Notes: generated by a model not told the origin, from the sequence alone. A stretch of 56,158 nt of DNA from an uncultured bacterium (GCA_905216195.1 CAJMSX010000018.1:1-56158), one strand, 5' to 3'. Positions 8,062-16,778 are shown, counted from the stretch's first letter. Numbers and translations are program-made.

Positions 8062-9682
8062 CATTATAATACCCCTTCTTCTTTGTGTAGTTTTGCTTGG
8101 CTCATGCAGGCATATAACCGATATTAATCTGGTAGAAGAAGCGGGGATGATTGTCGAAGATGAACCTGAACGGGCATTGAGCTTGTTGGATTCTGTACGT
8201 TTTTTTCCGCATTTGCCGAAAAAGTATAGAAACCAGGCACGTTTTACCAGTATATATGCTTACTTTAAATTGGAAAAAGATCTGACTCCTTTTAAGAATA
8301 TTCCGAAACTGGCATATTATTGGGAAAAATCAGGAGATCTGCCTAAAGCTGCCTGGGCTTATTTTTTAGCCGGAAAAATAGCACAGAAAAATCAGGAGTT
8401 TAAAAATGCATCCATTTATTTATCTGAAGCGATAGAGATGTCACAGATAGTAAAGGATAGTAACCTCTTACTCAATATTTATACGACAAAAGGAGAATTG
8501 TATATATCTCAGCATGATAAGCAGGCGGCGGTAGAGGCATATAAGAAAGCACTCAGTTACAACAACGAAAGCAGGGAGGAAAGCCGCATTGCATATAACA
8601 TAGGGAATTGCTACCTCTACACGAAGGAATATAAAAAAGCAATGGAAGCCTATAAAATTGCGGAAAAGGAGGCGATGAATGAAAATGATGTGAGGGAAGC
8701 TGCACAACTGCTCTTCAACATCGGTAAATCTTATCAGAAAATTTCTGATAAAGAAGACGCTTTAGAGTATTTCCGGAAATCTCTCTCTCTTTTACAGGAT
8801 AATGAAGAATTAAAGTATACGTGTTATTTAGCTATAGCGGAAACTTACCTTAAATCGGATTTGGATTCAGCCTTTTTTTATATCCGTAAAATGGACGAAT
8901 CTGCTTTTCGATGGCTTGAGGTTGTACAACTATATTACAAGATCCGTTCCTCTTTTGAAGAAAAAAAAGGAAATTACAAAGAAGCCTTACGGCTCTACAA
9001 ACAATATGAACTCTATTCCGATTCTTTACAAATGCAGGACATTGACCAGAGGATCGATCACATCATGTTGCACTATGAGAAAAAGAAACTGATAGGCAAA
9101 AATTTCAGATTGGCGCGGCAACGGACCAATTTAGGGATAGGGATTATTTTTCTGATCTTGCTGGTCGCTTTTAGTATACTGTTTTTTAAAAATCTCCTCA
9201 GGAAAAAGAAGACCGAATATGTAGAAGCATGCAATATGGTGGAAACTTTAGAGAACCTCTGCAGGGAAAAAGAAAAATGTCAGGATAAATTTAGGGCATT
9301 ATTATTTGATCGCCTGGAAATATCTAAAAAGTTGGCCATGCTTTCCGGTCAACCTTTGGATAAAAACAAGTCGTTTCTGGAAATGTACCGGAAACTCTTA
9401 GGTGAAAAAGATATAGACCCTGATTGGGCCGAACTCTATTTTACCCTGAATTTCCTTTACGATAATTTCCAGAAAAAACTGCTGACGAAATTCCCACAGC
9501 TCAATGAAAAAGAAGTGCAATTGTGTTGTCTGTTAAAAGCTGGTTTCAAGACCGATGAAATTGCCTTTGCCATACATTTAAGCATATATTCTGTACATAA
9601 ACGGAAAACAACAATACGGAAAAAATTGAAATTGGACGAACGGGAAGATATTCTGGAATATATTTTAAGAAATATAGGATAA
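7991..9682 (+). CDS. TPR / transmembrane / LuxR-type HTH lipoprotein-like regulator
   Basis: Starting at ATG 7991 gives 563 aa. An earlier in-frame start at 7874 would lie deep inside the maturase gene and adds non-homologous-looking sequence. The N-terminus carries a long signal ending in the lipobox LLGSC (Cys39). Tetratricopeptide repeats fill about 60-360, for example AWAYFLAGKIAQKNQEFKNA. One transmembrane helix sits at about 380-400 (NLGIGIIFLILLVAFSILFF). A coiled-coil-like linker then leads to a C-terminal helix-turn-helix (about 506-563, LNEKEVQLCCLLKAGFKTDEIA...SVHKRKTTIRKKL). The layout puts sensor repeats in the periplasm and DNA-binding helices in the cytoplasm. If the lipobox is used, the protein would be tethered twice. 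It overlaps the maturase, so it is likely co-transcribed and may control the locus. A second protein of this design lies at 33529-35142. Confidence 0.78.
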   Translation: MIVVPLLRKEWKILSGFILCSKANIIIPLLLCVVLLGSCRHITDINLVEEAGMIVEDEPERALSLLDSVRFFPHLPKKYRNQARFTSIYAYFKLEKDLTPFKNIPKLAYYWEKSGDLPKAAWAYFLAGKIAQKNQEFKNASIYLSEAIEMSQIVKDSNLLLNIYTTKGELYISQHDKQAAVEAYKKALSYNNESREESRIAYNIGNCYLYTKEYKKAMEAYKIAEKEAMNENDVREAAQLLFNIGKSYQKISDKEDALEYFRKSLSLLQDNEELKYTCYLAIAETYLKSDLDSAFFYIRKMDESAFRWLEVVQLYYKIRSSFEEKKGNYKEALRLYKQYELYSDSLQMQDIDQRIDHIMLHYEKKKLIGKNFRLARQRTNLGIGIIFLILLVAFSILFFKNLLRKKKTEYVEACNMVETLENLCREKEKCQDKFRALLFDRLEISKKLAMLSGQPLDKNKSFLEMYRKLLGEKDIDPDWAELYFTLNFLYDNFQKKLLTKFPQLNEKEVQLCCLLKAGFKTDEIAFAIHLSIYSVHKRKTTIRKKLKLDEREDILEYILRNIG

Positions 9683-10131
9683 TTTGGGAGAAATGCTTGC
9701 CCCCGTTTTCTGCTTTTCCGGTTCTGCCTGGTGAATTGCTCATCTCTAGTCGTATGGACTGTAGGTCTGTTCCTTTTACGGATCAGAAGGAAATTACAGA
9801 GACATGGTGAACTTACAAATCCCTGCTTTAGTTGGATCACCCTTCTTTATATCCTGCGGTTACGGCAATTTATCTGTAAAAAAGGCCACTTACAATCGAT
9901 TATTACGCTTTTCTCATCTTTTATCCCTGTCCCTTTTTTAATATGTTGATAATCAGTTGTTGATTTGACAATGTTACAATCTTAAAAAGGCCGGTTCTTA
10001 TGGCCTTTATGAAAATTCTGCTCTATTTTTATATCAAAAACAACAACAGGATATAAACCGATTTATGAATACTGTTGGTATATGATGAATCTTGTTACAA
10101 CAACTTATTTTCTCATTTAAACACAGTAAAT
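9683..10131. other. Intergenic region with one weak hairpin, no supported gene
   Basis: About 450 bases between the TPR regulator and the lipoprotein gene. AAAGGCC (9986-9992) pairs with GGCCTTT (10002-10008), a possible weak terminator. Short open frames exist but have no coding features or recognisable product. Confidence 0.5.
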
Positions 10132-10680
10132 ATGATGAAAACATGGTCAGGTTTTAGTGGGTGGCTAATGATTATCTTTCTTTTAGCTTCCTGTCAGCAG
10201 GAAGAAGGACTTATCCCTTCTGAAAACGACGCTACCAAAGAAACAAAAGACGATTCTACCTACGTGGATGCGACTCTCGATTTTGAAATTCGGGATAAAA
10301 ATGGAAAAGATCTGCTTTCAGACGAAGGGGGCTTGTCCTATGACGATATCGATGTGATTTATTTCCACAAAGGAAAAGAAAAAATTTATGATAATCCTTT
10401 AGCCTTGGAAGGCCGGAAAGGATATGTGATTTGCCGGGATTGGGATGGTAAATATCTTAAAACAAAGTACATTCATCTCTATCTGACCGAACCGTCGAAG
10501 TCTTCTCAGAAAGTGGCTTATACTTATCTCAGGATAGCTGGAAGTAAAAAATTGTACACTTTTAAGGTAGAATATGATAATGGTACAGATTACCGGGCGA
10601 AACAAAAAGTCTATTTGGACGATGTCCTTTTTTGGCCGGTCCAAACAGGAAATACGCCTGTAATGGTAATGGACAATTGA
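10132..10680 (+). CDS. Hypothetical lipoprotein next to the RiPP locus
   Basis: ATG 10132 gives 182 aa. Codons upstream to a TTG at 10075 are open but lack signal-peptide character. MMKTWSGFSGWLMIIFLLASC is a lipoprotein signal with the lipobox LLASC, followed by an acidic linker and a mainly beta-strand domain (about 60-182) rich in Tyr, Lys and Asp. No family is recognised. It would be anchored in the outer membrane or the periplasmic face of the inner membrane. It shares direction with the RiPP genes but is separated by 449 bases and a weak hairpin, so co-transcription is uncertain. Position alone makes an immunity or sensing role thinkable. A conserved 20-bp inverted repeat follows the gene. 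Confidence 0.65.
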   Translation: MMKTWSGFSGWLMIIFLLASCQQEEGLIPSENDATKETKDDSTYVDATLDFEIRDKNGKDLLSDEGGLSYDDIDVIYFHKGKEKIYDNPLALEGRKGYVICRDWDGKYLKTKYIHLYLTEPSKSSQKVAYTYLRIAGSKKLYTFKVEYDNGTDYRAKQKVYLDDVLFWPVQTGNTPVMVMDN

Positions 10681-10710
10681 AGGTCCAACTTTTGGGACTA
10701 TCCAACATTT

Positions 10711-10761
10711 TGTGTAAATGAAAAACTACAATTTTTTTCTCTGTAGTTTTCCATTTACACA
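10711..10761. repeat. 20-bp inverted repeat with 11-base loop
   Basis: 10711-10730 and 10742-10761 are inverted copies with a single mismatch in 20 bp (arm begins TGTGTAAATG). The loop is AT-rich with seven T. It lies between the lipoprotein stop (10678-10680) and the decayed maturase. It can act as a bidirectional terminator, or be the relic of a mobile or recombination site at the edge of the degraded region. Confidence 0.7.
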
Positions 10762-10764
10762 ATT

Positions 10765-11150
10765 ATATGGACAGTGTCTGGAAGTTTCATCCAAATAGAT
10801 CCATTCGGAATATACTATCAGTTTGTCTGATCTGTACCTTTCTTTTAGCCAGTTATATAGGTTAAGAAAATCATTACAGTTATTTTTATCGATATTTACC
10901 CGTATGGCTACTATAAAGTAATCTTTGTACTCACTTTCAAAATAACCGTCTAAATGTTGGATAATCTTGTCGAAAGTACCCTTGCCATTTTAATAAAGGC
11001 CTTCTTGTGTCGTGTATCTCTTTGATCCCACCTAACGTAATTTGAATACTCCTTATACCGACTGCTGCCAATATTTCTATCTTTTCTTTGGTGAAAAAAT
11101 AACCGTTCGTGATGATTTCATTTTCCTGAATTTCAAAGCCGAGCTCATTT
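10765..11150 (-). pseudogene. Decayed radical SAM maturase fragment
   Basis: Read on the minus strand this segment encodes ELGFEIQENEIITNGYFFTK, then ILAAVGIRSIQITLGGIKEI and DTRRPLL. One frame over it encodes NGKGTFDKIIQHLDGYFESE, VAIRVNIDKNNCNDFLNLYN and WLKERYRSDKLIVYSEW. This matches residues about 175-295 of the maturase at 6733-8061 (for example NEIITNGYFFT, QITLDGLKETHD, NGKGTF and RVNVDKRNQDDFL). The catalytic CxxxCxxC region and SPASM domain are missing and a frameshift follows RRPLL near 10,990, so it cannot function. It shows that a second, related maturase gene once stood here on the opposite strand. Confidence 0.85.
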
Positions 11151-11298
11151 ACCTTAAATGAGGAAATCCTTGTTCACAAATAATTTGTGTGATTGCTGAG
11201 TACAACGCACGTTGTATATCTATGGATCTACGTTTAGGACGACGTTTGGTGGATTGTGTATTATCAGTTTGTATTTTTTGACCTGAATTTATCTGCAT
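11149..11298 (-). pseudogene. Truncated TetR-like regulator N-terminus
   Basis: A 49-aa frame from ATG 11298 to TAA 11149 reads KRRPKRRSIDIQRALYSAIT followed by QIICEQGFPHLR. This resembles the first helix and turn of a TetR-family DNA-binding domain and then breaks off exactly where the maturase fragment begins. The rest of the regulator is absent. The junction looks like a deletion that fused the start of a regulator gene to the middle of a maturase gene. TetR identity is suggested by pattern only. Confidence 0.5.
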
Positions 11299-11532
11299 TA
11301 CTTAAAGCTTTTATAGGATATTATAGTATTTGGAAAAGCAACAACAAAGTGTAGATTTCTTAAATAGAAGTCAAATGTATAACCTTTTTTGTAAGACGAT
11401 TAAAATCTGGTAAGGTTTATGCTGATATAAAATAACTGAATGTTTTTCTAAAAAAACACCACAAATTAAATTTTGTAGAAAGAATAGGGCTGCATAAAAA
11501 GAGTATAAAGAAAAAATATACTCTCCAAGAGT

Positions 11533-11570
11533 AAAAAAGGGCTGAATAACTTTTTATTGTTAGACAGCCC
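11533..11570 (-). terminator. Intrinsic terminator of fbaA
   Basis: On the minus strand GGGCTG (11570-11565) pairs with CAGCCC (11544-11539), with an inner TAAC/GTTA pairing, and the stem is followed by six T (11538-11533). It lies about 80 bases after the fbaA stop codon. Confidence 0.8.
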
Positions 11571-11646
11571 CCCGGTATTTTAAGGTTAAAATCAAATTTC
11601 CGGTGAAAGAAGGGAAATTTTCGATTTTAGGGAAACCGATCGAGAG

Positions 11647-12642
11647 TTATTGTACCATGCCGGCACTTCCCAATACGTTGACCAATTTATGCTTGTACAA
11701 TTCTTTCAGGGAATCTCTTGCCGGACCCAGGTATTTTCTGGGGTCGAATTCCGCCGGTTTGAGGGCGAATACTTCCCGGATGGCTGCGGTCATTGCCAAA
11801 CGTCCGTCGGAGTCGATATTGATCTTGCATACGGCGGATTTGGCGGCTTCCCGAAGTTGTTCTTCCGGAATACCGATGGCATCTTTCAAGGCGCCTCCGT
11901 ATTTGTTGATGATAGCGACTTTATCCTGGGGAACAGAAGAAGAGCCGTGGAGGACGATCGGGAATCCGGGAATCCGTTTTTCGATTTCCTTCAGGATATC
12001 GAAACGCAAAGGAGGCGGAACCAGAATACCCTCGGCATTGCGGGTGCATTGTTCGGGTTTGAATTTGTTGGCTCCGTGGGAGGTTCCGATAGAAATTGCC
12101 AAAGAATCTACGCCCGTTTTGCTAACGAAGTCTTCCACCTGGGAGGGTTCGGTATAAGTGTGATGTTCGGCCTGTACGTCGTCTTCGATGCCCGCCAGTA
12201 CGCCGAGTTCCCCTTCCACGGTTACGTCAAACTGATGGGCATAATCCACCACTTTTTTGGTCAGAGCGACATTCTCTTCATACGGATGGTGTGAGCCATC
12301 GATCATCACCGAAGAAAATCCCATGTCGATGCAGCTTTTGCAGAGTTCGAAAGTGTCTCCGTGGTCCAGGTGAAGTACAATCGGAATATGTAATCCCAAT
12401 TCTTTGGCGTATTCCACAGCTCCTTGAGCCATGTAGCGCAGAATGGTCTGATTGGCATATTTGCGGGCACCACTGGAAACCTGAAGGATAACCGGTGATT
12501 TGCATTCAACGGCAGCAGAGATAATCGCTTGCATCTGTTCCATGTTGTTGAAATTAAATGCGGCGATAGCGTATTTGCCTTCCATTGCCTTTTTGAACAT
12601 TTCGCGGCTGTTGACCAGCCCTAGATCCTTGTAATTAACCAT
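11647..12642 (-). CDS. fbaA: Class II fructose-1,6-bisphosphate aldolase
   Basis: This 331-aa cytoplasmic enzyme reversibly splits fructose-1,6-bisphosphate into dihydroxyacetone phosphate and glyceraldehyde-3-phosphate in glycolysis and gluconeogenesis. The class II zinc-site motif HLDHGD (residues 91-96) is present. So are VEGELGVLAG, the substrate/metal loop ISIGTSHGANKF and the glycine-rich phosphate loop VLHGSSSVPQ. The length is normal. It is preceded by a good -7 box (12674-12681) and followed by its own terminator, so it is probably monocistronic. Confidence 0.96.
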   Translation of the reverse strand: MVNYKDLGLVNSREMFKKAMEGKYAIAAFNFNNMEQMQAIISAAVECKSPVILQVSSGARKYANQTILRYMAQGAVEYAKELGLHIPIVLHLDHGDTFELCKSCIDMGFSSVMIDGSHHPYEENVALTKKVVDYAHQFDVTVEGELGVLAGIEDDVQAEHHTYTEPSQVEDFVSKTGVDSLAISIGTSHGANKFKPEQCTRNAEGILVPPPLRFDILKEIEKRIPGFPIVLHGSSSVPQDKVAIINKYGGALKDAIGIPEEQLREAAKSAVCKINIDSDGRLAMTAAIREVFALKPAEFDPRKYLGPARDSLKELYKHKLVNVLGSAGMVQ

Positions 12643-12673
12643 AATCTATATTTTAAATTTACGAATTCGGATT

Positions 12674-12681
12674 CAAAGATA
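12674..12681 (-). promoter_or_regulatory. Candidate -7 box for fbaA
   Basis: On the minus strand TATCTTTG matches TAnnTTTG about 32 bases upstream of the fbaA start. The -33 region is T-rich (TTTA) rather than a perfect TTTG. Confidence 0.6.
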
Positions 12682-12720
12682 GAAAGAAAAACAGGAAAAT
12701 AAAATGGAATGCCTTATTTC

Positions 12721-13389
12721 TCACCAGATGATTTCCGGTATGCCGTGTTCCGTCAGGTAGCGGTTGGTCTGACTGAATTGGTGGTTGCCGAACCATCCTC
12801 CCCGGTTGGCCGATAAAGGCGAAGGGTGGACACATTTGAGCACCAGGTTTCTTTGGGTATCGATAAAAGCCCCTTTGCGTTGGGCATAGGACCCCCATAA
12901 CAGAAATACGAGGTGATCTTTCTGTTGGGTCAATTTTTGAATCACCGCGTCGGTAAATGTTTCCCAGCCTTTATTTTGATGAGAACCGGCGCAATGGGCC
13001 CTGACGGTCAGCGTAGCGTTGAGCAGAAGGACTCCCTGGTCGGCCCAGCGTTCCAGATTCCCGGAACGGGGGATGGGGGTACCCAAATCGTTCTGGATTT
13101 CCTTGAAGATATTCTGGAGAGAAGGAGGTTGTTCGATCCCTTCGGGCACTGAGAAACAAAGCCCATGAGCCTGTCCCGGGCCGTGATAAGGGTCTTGTCC
13201 GAGGATAACCACTTTTGTTTTATCTACAGGGCAACGGTTGAAAGCATTGAATATCAGTTTTCCGGGAGGATAGACCCGGTGATGTTTGTATTCGTCCTTG
13301 ACGAAAGCGATTAATTCGGCGAAATAAGGTTTTTCGAATTCGTCTTTCAACAGTTCTTTCCAGGAAGTTTCGATTTGTACGTCTGCCAT
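12721..13389 (-). CDS. ung: Uracil-DNA glycosylase (family 1)
   Basis: This 222-aa DNA repair enzyme removes uracil from DNA. The water-activating motif VILGQDPYHG holds Asp66. Also present are GLCFSVPEG, LLLNATLTVRA for uracil recognition, LLWGSYAQ, and the minor-groove loop HPSPLSANRGG with the catalytic His. Length and motifs are typical of family 1. It is the last gene of a close-packed minus-strand set with the glutamine cyclotransferase gene (18 bases upstream) and cysS. Confidence 0.96.
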   Translation of the reverse strand: MADVQIETSWKELLKDEFEKPYFAELIAFVKDEYKHHRVYPPGKLIFNAFNRCPVDKTKVVILGQDPYHGPGQAHGLCFSVPEGIEQPPSLQNIFKEIQNDLGTPIPRSGNLERWADQGVLLLNATLTVRAHCAGSHQNKGWETFTDAVIQKLTQQKDHLVFLLWGSYAQRKGAFIDTQRNLVLKCVHPSPLSANRGGWFGNHQFSQTNRYLTEHGIPEIIW

Positions 13390-13407
13390 AAGGAATGATT
13401 TAATGGA

Positions 13408-14550
13408 TTATATATTTCTTTCGGTTCCTGCATTTACTTGCGGTTGGGGGTCTATCCGTACTTCGAACATTTTCGGCCACCGTTTTCCCGTGAGGTAGAC
13501 CGTTCCTTTTTCCGGGTTCCAGGCGATTCCGTTCAATACGTCGTCACTGTCGTCCAGTTGCTTCCGCTCTGCGGGGGAAAGCAAACCGCTCAGTTCCAGT
13601 TCTCCTTTGACTGCTCCGGATTCCGGGTCGATAAGAACGATGCGGTCCTCCAGCCAGACATTCGCCCAAAGCAGGCCGTCGATGTATTCCAGTTCATTCA
13701 AGTTTTTTACAGGTCCTTTATGATCGTACACCTCTACTTCTTTCAGGATATAGAACGAAGCAGGATCGATGTGGTAAATCTTATGGCTCCCATCGCTCAT
13801 AATCAATTTGTTGCCGTAAGTAGTAAGTCCCCATCCCTGGGTGTTGTAAGTAAAAGTAGATTCCTGGGTGAAGGTTTTCAGGTCGTACACGAAACCTTTT
13901 CCTGACGTCCAGGTCAGCTGATAAATTTTATCGTTGAAAATCGTGATACCTTCTCCGAAGAGTTGGCTGTCGATGTTTAAAGCTGATACTATTTTGCCGT
14001 CCTTCATATCGGTTTTGCGGATTCCGGATTCTCCGTATTGTCCGGTCCCTTCATACATAAAACCGTCCCGGTAAACCAATCCCTGGGTATAGGCTTTGGG
14101 ATCGTGAGGATAAACCTGGACGATTTTGTACCGGTAAGAACGGGGGGGAATGTCCGGCCTGACCTCGATGAGAACCGTAGCGGTGCTCTGTTTCGATTCG
14201 GGATGAAAAGCCGTTACTTTCAGGCTATTTATGCCTGCCCGTTTATCCGGCAGTTGGAAACGGAGGAGGGTTTGCCCTTTTTCTCCTTTTGCGATGAACT
14301 TCCCATTCAGAAAAAGGTGAGTGGAATCCAGGGGGAAACGGTCTTTGTGGGTCAGCACGAGATCTACATTTTCGTTGAACCGGAAGGATTGTTTTTTTTC
14401 CGGGGATACGATTTTCACACTGTTGACATATTTTGGTCCTTCTTTTTTCTCCGCCGAAACGGCTGTCCGGGCCTTTTGTTTTTCCTGAGGGGGTTTGTTG
14501 TTACAGGAAAAGAAGATGCAAGCGAATAAGATATAGTAAAAATAGGGCAT
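13408..14550 (-). CDS. Glutamine cyclotransferase-family lipoprotein
   Basis: This 380-aa protein has a lipoprotein signal (MPYFYYILFACIFFSC). An Ig-like or spacer region covers about 35-145, followed by a beta-propeller of the glutaminyl-peptide cyclotransferase type. The signature is PHDPKAYTQGLVYRDGFMYE, then TGQYGESGIRK, LFGEGITIFNDKIYQLTW, LNELEYIDGLLWANVW and LNGIAWNPEKG. Members cyclise N-terminal glutamine to pyroglutamate. This one would act outside the cytoplasm, anchored by lipid, as in other Bacteroidetes where the enzyme is periplasmic or surface bound. It lies 16 bases after cysS and 18 before ung. Confidence 0.88.
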   Translation of the reverse strand: MPYFYYILFACIFFSCNNKPPQEKQKARTAVSAEKKEGPKYVNSVKIVSPEKKQSFRFNENVDLVLTHKDRFPLDSTHLFLNGKFIAKGEKGQTLLRFQLPDKRAGINSLKVTAFHPESKQSTATVLIEVRPDIPPRSYRYKIVQVYPHDPKAYTQGLVYRDGFMYEGTGQYGESGIRKTDMKDGKIVSALNIDSQLFGEGITIFNDKIYQLTWTSGKGFVYDLKTFTQESTFTYNTQGWGLTTYGNKLIMSDGSHKIYHIDPASFYILKEVEVYDHKGPVKNLNELEYIDGLLWANVWLEDRIVLIDPESGAVKGELELSGLLSPAERKQLDDSDDVLNGIAWNPEKGTVYLTGKRWPKMFEVRIDPQPQVNAGTERNI

Positions 14551-14566
14551 AATTGTCAGGAGTTAG

Positions 14567-16039
14567 TTATTCGACCTTCCATTCGTAACCGTCTTTGGTA
14601 TCTTTCACGGCTACTCCGGCGTTTTTCAGTTCGTCCCGTATTTTATCCGAGGTGGCCCAATCTTTTTTCTGTTTGGCTTCGGTGCGGAGAGACATCACCA
14701 TGTCGAGCACTTTCCCCAACACTTCATGTTCTTTTCCTACCGATTCGCTTTCCGGTTTTAATCCCAGTATATCGAATACAAAATCGTGATAAAGTTTTTT
14801 CAATTGATCCAGGTGGACCTGATCGATCTGTTCTTTACCTGAGGCCACGGAATTGATGAAACGTACCCCTTCGAAAAGCTGGGAAATCAGAATGGGGGTG
14901 TTCAGATCATCATTCATGGCGTCGAGACATTTTTCGGTTAATTCTTCTACGGGAACGGTATTGCGGTCCGTGGGAGTCAACCGCTCCAATACTTCCATGG
15001 CGGCCAGGAGACGTTCGTATCCTTTTTCAGCAGCTTTCAGGGCCTCATTTGAAAAATCGAGCGGGCTCCGGTAATGTGCCTGGAGGATGAAGAAACGGAC
15101 GGTCATGGGCGAGTAGGCTTGGTCCAGCACTTCGTTCTCACCGGAAAACAACTGATCCAGGGTAATAAAGTTACCCAGGGATTTTCCCATTTTCTGCCCG
15201 TTGATCGTAATCATGTTGTTGTGCATCCAATACCGGACGGCTTCATGTCCGTAGGCTGCCGTACTTTGTGCAATTTCGCATTCGTGGTGGGGAAATTGCA
15301 AATCGAGTCCACCGCCGTGTATGTCGAATGTATCGCCCAGATACTTCTGGCTCATGCAGGAACATTCGAGGTGCCAGCCCGGAAAACCGTCGCTCCAGGG
15401 TGAAGGCCAGCGCATGATGTGCTCCGGAGAAGCTTTTTTCCACAAGGCAAAATCGTAGGGATTGCGTTTTTCGCTTTGCCCCTCCAGCTGCCGGGTGTTG
15501 GCAAAAAGTTCTTCGATTTTTCGTCCGGATAATTTTCCGTATGCGTATTTTTTATTGTAAGCTTCGACGTCGAAATAGATGCTTCCGTCGCTTTCGTAAG
15601 CGTAACCGTTTTCCACTATTTTTTTTATCAACTGCTGCTGTTCCAGGATATGACCGGAAGCATGCGGCTCTATGCTGGGCGGCAGGGTGTTGAGTTGTTC
15701 CATGTTTTTATGGTAGCGGTTGGTATAGAACTGGACGATTTCCATGGGTTCCAACCGGTCCAGTTTCGCCTTTTTTTCGATTTTATCTTCTCCGTCGTCA
15801 CTGTCGTTGGTCAGATGGCCCACGTCCGTAATGTTCCGGATATACCTTACTTTATAACCCAGGTATTGAAGGTAACGAAACAGAATGTCGAAGGTAATGG
15901 CCGGGCGCGCATGTCCGAGATGGGCATCCCCGTATACAGTGGGGCCGCAAACGTATAGTCCGACGAAAGGCGGATTCAGCGGCTGAAACTCTTCTTTACG
16001 ACGGGACATCGTATTGTATATCGTTAATTTTTGTTCCAT
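14567..16039 (-). CDS. cysS: Cysteinyl-tRNA synthetase
   Basis: This 490-aa class I aminoacyl-tRNA synthetase charges tRNA-Cys. The N-terminal CGPTVYGDAHLGHAR contains the HLGH form of the HIGH motif and the first zinc cysteine. Further zinc ligands lie in WHLECSCM and HHECEIAQ. The second signature is KMGKSLGN. A C-terminal helical anticodon region follows (about 380-490). Length is normal. A near-consensus -7 box (TATCTTTA, 16105-16112) lies upstream. It leads the cysS / cyclotransferase / ung cluster. Confidence 0.97.
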   Translation of the reverse strand: MEQKLTIYNTMSRRKEEFQPLNPPFVGLYVCGPTVYGDAHLGHARPAITFDILFRYLQYLGYKVRYIRNITDVGHLTNDSDDGEDKIEKKAKLDRLEPMEIVQFYTNRYHKNMEQLNTLPPSIEPHASGHILEQQQLIKKIVENGYAYESDGSIYFDVEAYNKKYAYGKLSGRKIEELFANTRQLEGQSEKRNPYDFALWKKASPEHIMRWPSPWSDGFPGWHLECSCMSQKYLGDTFDIHGGGLDLQFPHHECEIAQSTAAYGHEAVRYWMHNNMITINGQKMGKSLGNFITLDQLFSGENEVLDQAYSPMTVRFFILQAHYRSPLDFSNEALKAAEKGYERLLAAMEVLERLTPTDRNTVPVEELTEKCLDAMNDDLNTPILISQLFEGVRFINSVASGKEQIDQVHLDQLKKLYHDFVFDILGLKPESESVGKEHEVLGKVLDMVMSLRTEAKQKKDWATSDKIRDELKNAGVAVKDTKDGYEWKVE

Positions 16040-16229
16040 GATGTTAGGCGGATATTCGAATTAAACCTATTTTACCGTTTCGTTCAACGTAGAATAACAA
16101 TCGGTAAAGATAGAGAAAAAAACAAAAAGTGAAAAGAAAAAAAGGGAGGGGAATTTTTCTGGATAAAGAGAAAGAGTATCCGGTGCTTTTCTCCCTCGTA
16201 CCCGGCAAAGCCCCCGGGTCGGATGAGCG

Positions 16230-16703
16230 TCAAAAGAGCGGAGTGACGAGAGCTCCGGTAAAATGAATCAGACGGTCGGGCGCGATTTTGATCTGCAGTC
16301 CTCGGATACCGGCGCTGATATATATATGCGGGTAATTCAGGCAACTGCTGTGTATGAGCGTGGGAAAGCATTTCCGCATGCCGATGGGAGAACAACCGCC
16401 CCGGATATAGCCGGTCACCGGAAGCAATTCTTTCAGGGGAATCAGTTCCGCTTTTTTGTTCCCCGAGGCTTTCGCGGCCAGCTTCAGGTCGATCTCCCGG
16501 TCTCCGGGAATGACACAAACGAAATATCCGCTTTTGTCCCCGTGCAACACCAGGGTTTTAAACACCGTGGCGATGTCTTCCCCCAGTTGGGAAGCTACGT
16601 GAAGAGCCGTCAGATCCTTTTCGTCCACTTCGTAGGGAATCAGTTCGTAAGGAATAGCGGCTTTATCCAGTAAACGAGCTGCGTTGGTTTTGTTGATTTT
16701 CAT
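16230..16703 (-). CDS. ybaK: YbaK/EbsC-type aminoacyl-tRNA deacylase
   Basis: This 157-aa protein of the YbaK/ProX fold (MKINKTNAARLLDKAAIPYE) has the fold markers VFKTLVLHGDKSGYFVCVIPG, LKLAAKASGNKKAELI and the active-site strand VTGYIRGGCSPIG. YbaK hydrolyses Cys-tRNA(Pro) made in error by prolyl-tRNA synthetase. Substrate assignment within the superfamily is by resemblance. The frame is normal length. It lies 190 bases upstream of cysS and might be transcribed with it. A competing longer frame at 16084-16518 is a shadow. Confidence 0.9.
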   Translation of the reverse strand: MKINKTNAARLLDKAAIPYELIPYEVDEKDLTALHVASQLGEDIATVFKTLVLHGDKSGYFVCVIPGDREIDLKLAAKASGNKKAELIPLKELLPVTGYIRGGCSPIGMRKCFPTLIHSSCLNYPHIYISAGIRGLQIKIAPDRLIHFTGALVTPLF

Positions 16704-16778
16704 AGGAATTATGCTGTTATTTTCCGTTTGAGGGCGTGTTTTTCCGGTCCGGCTGCAAAATAAACTAAAAATACCGAA

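Noticed and set aside
9731..9949. Open frame of 72 codons after the TPR regulator
   Set aside because: No coding pattern, no recognisable product, intergenic composition.
16084..16518. 144-codon frame overlapping the YbaK-type gene
   Set aside because: It is an out-of-frame shadow of the deacylase gene, rich in Arg/Ser/Pro and without family features.
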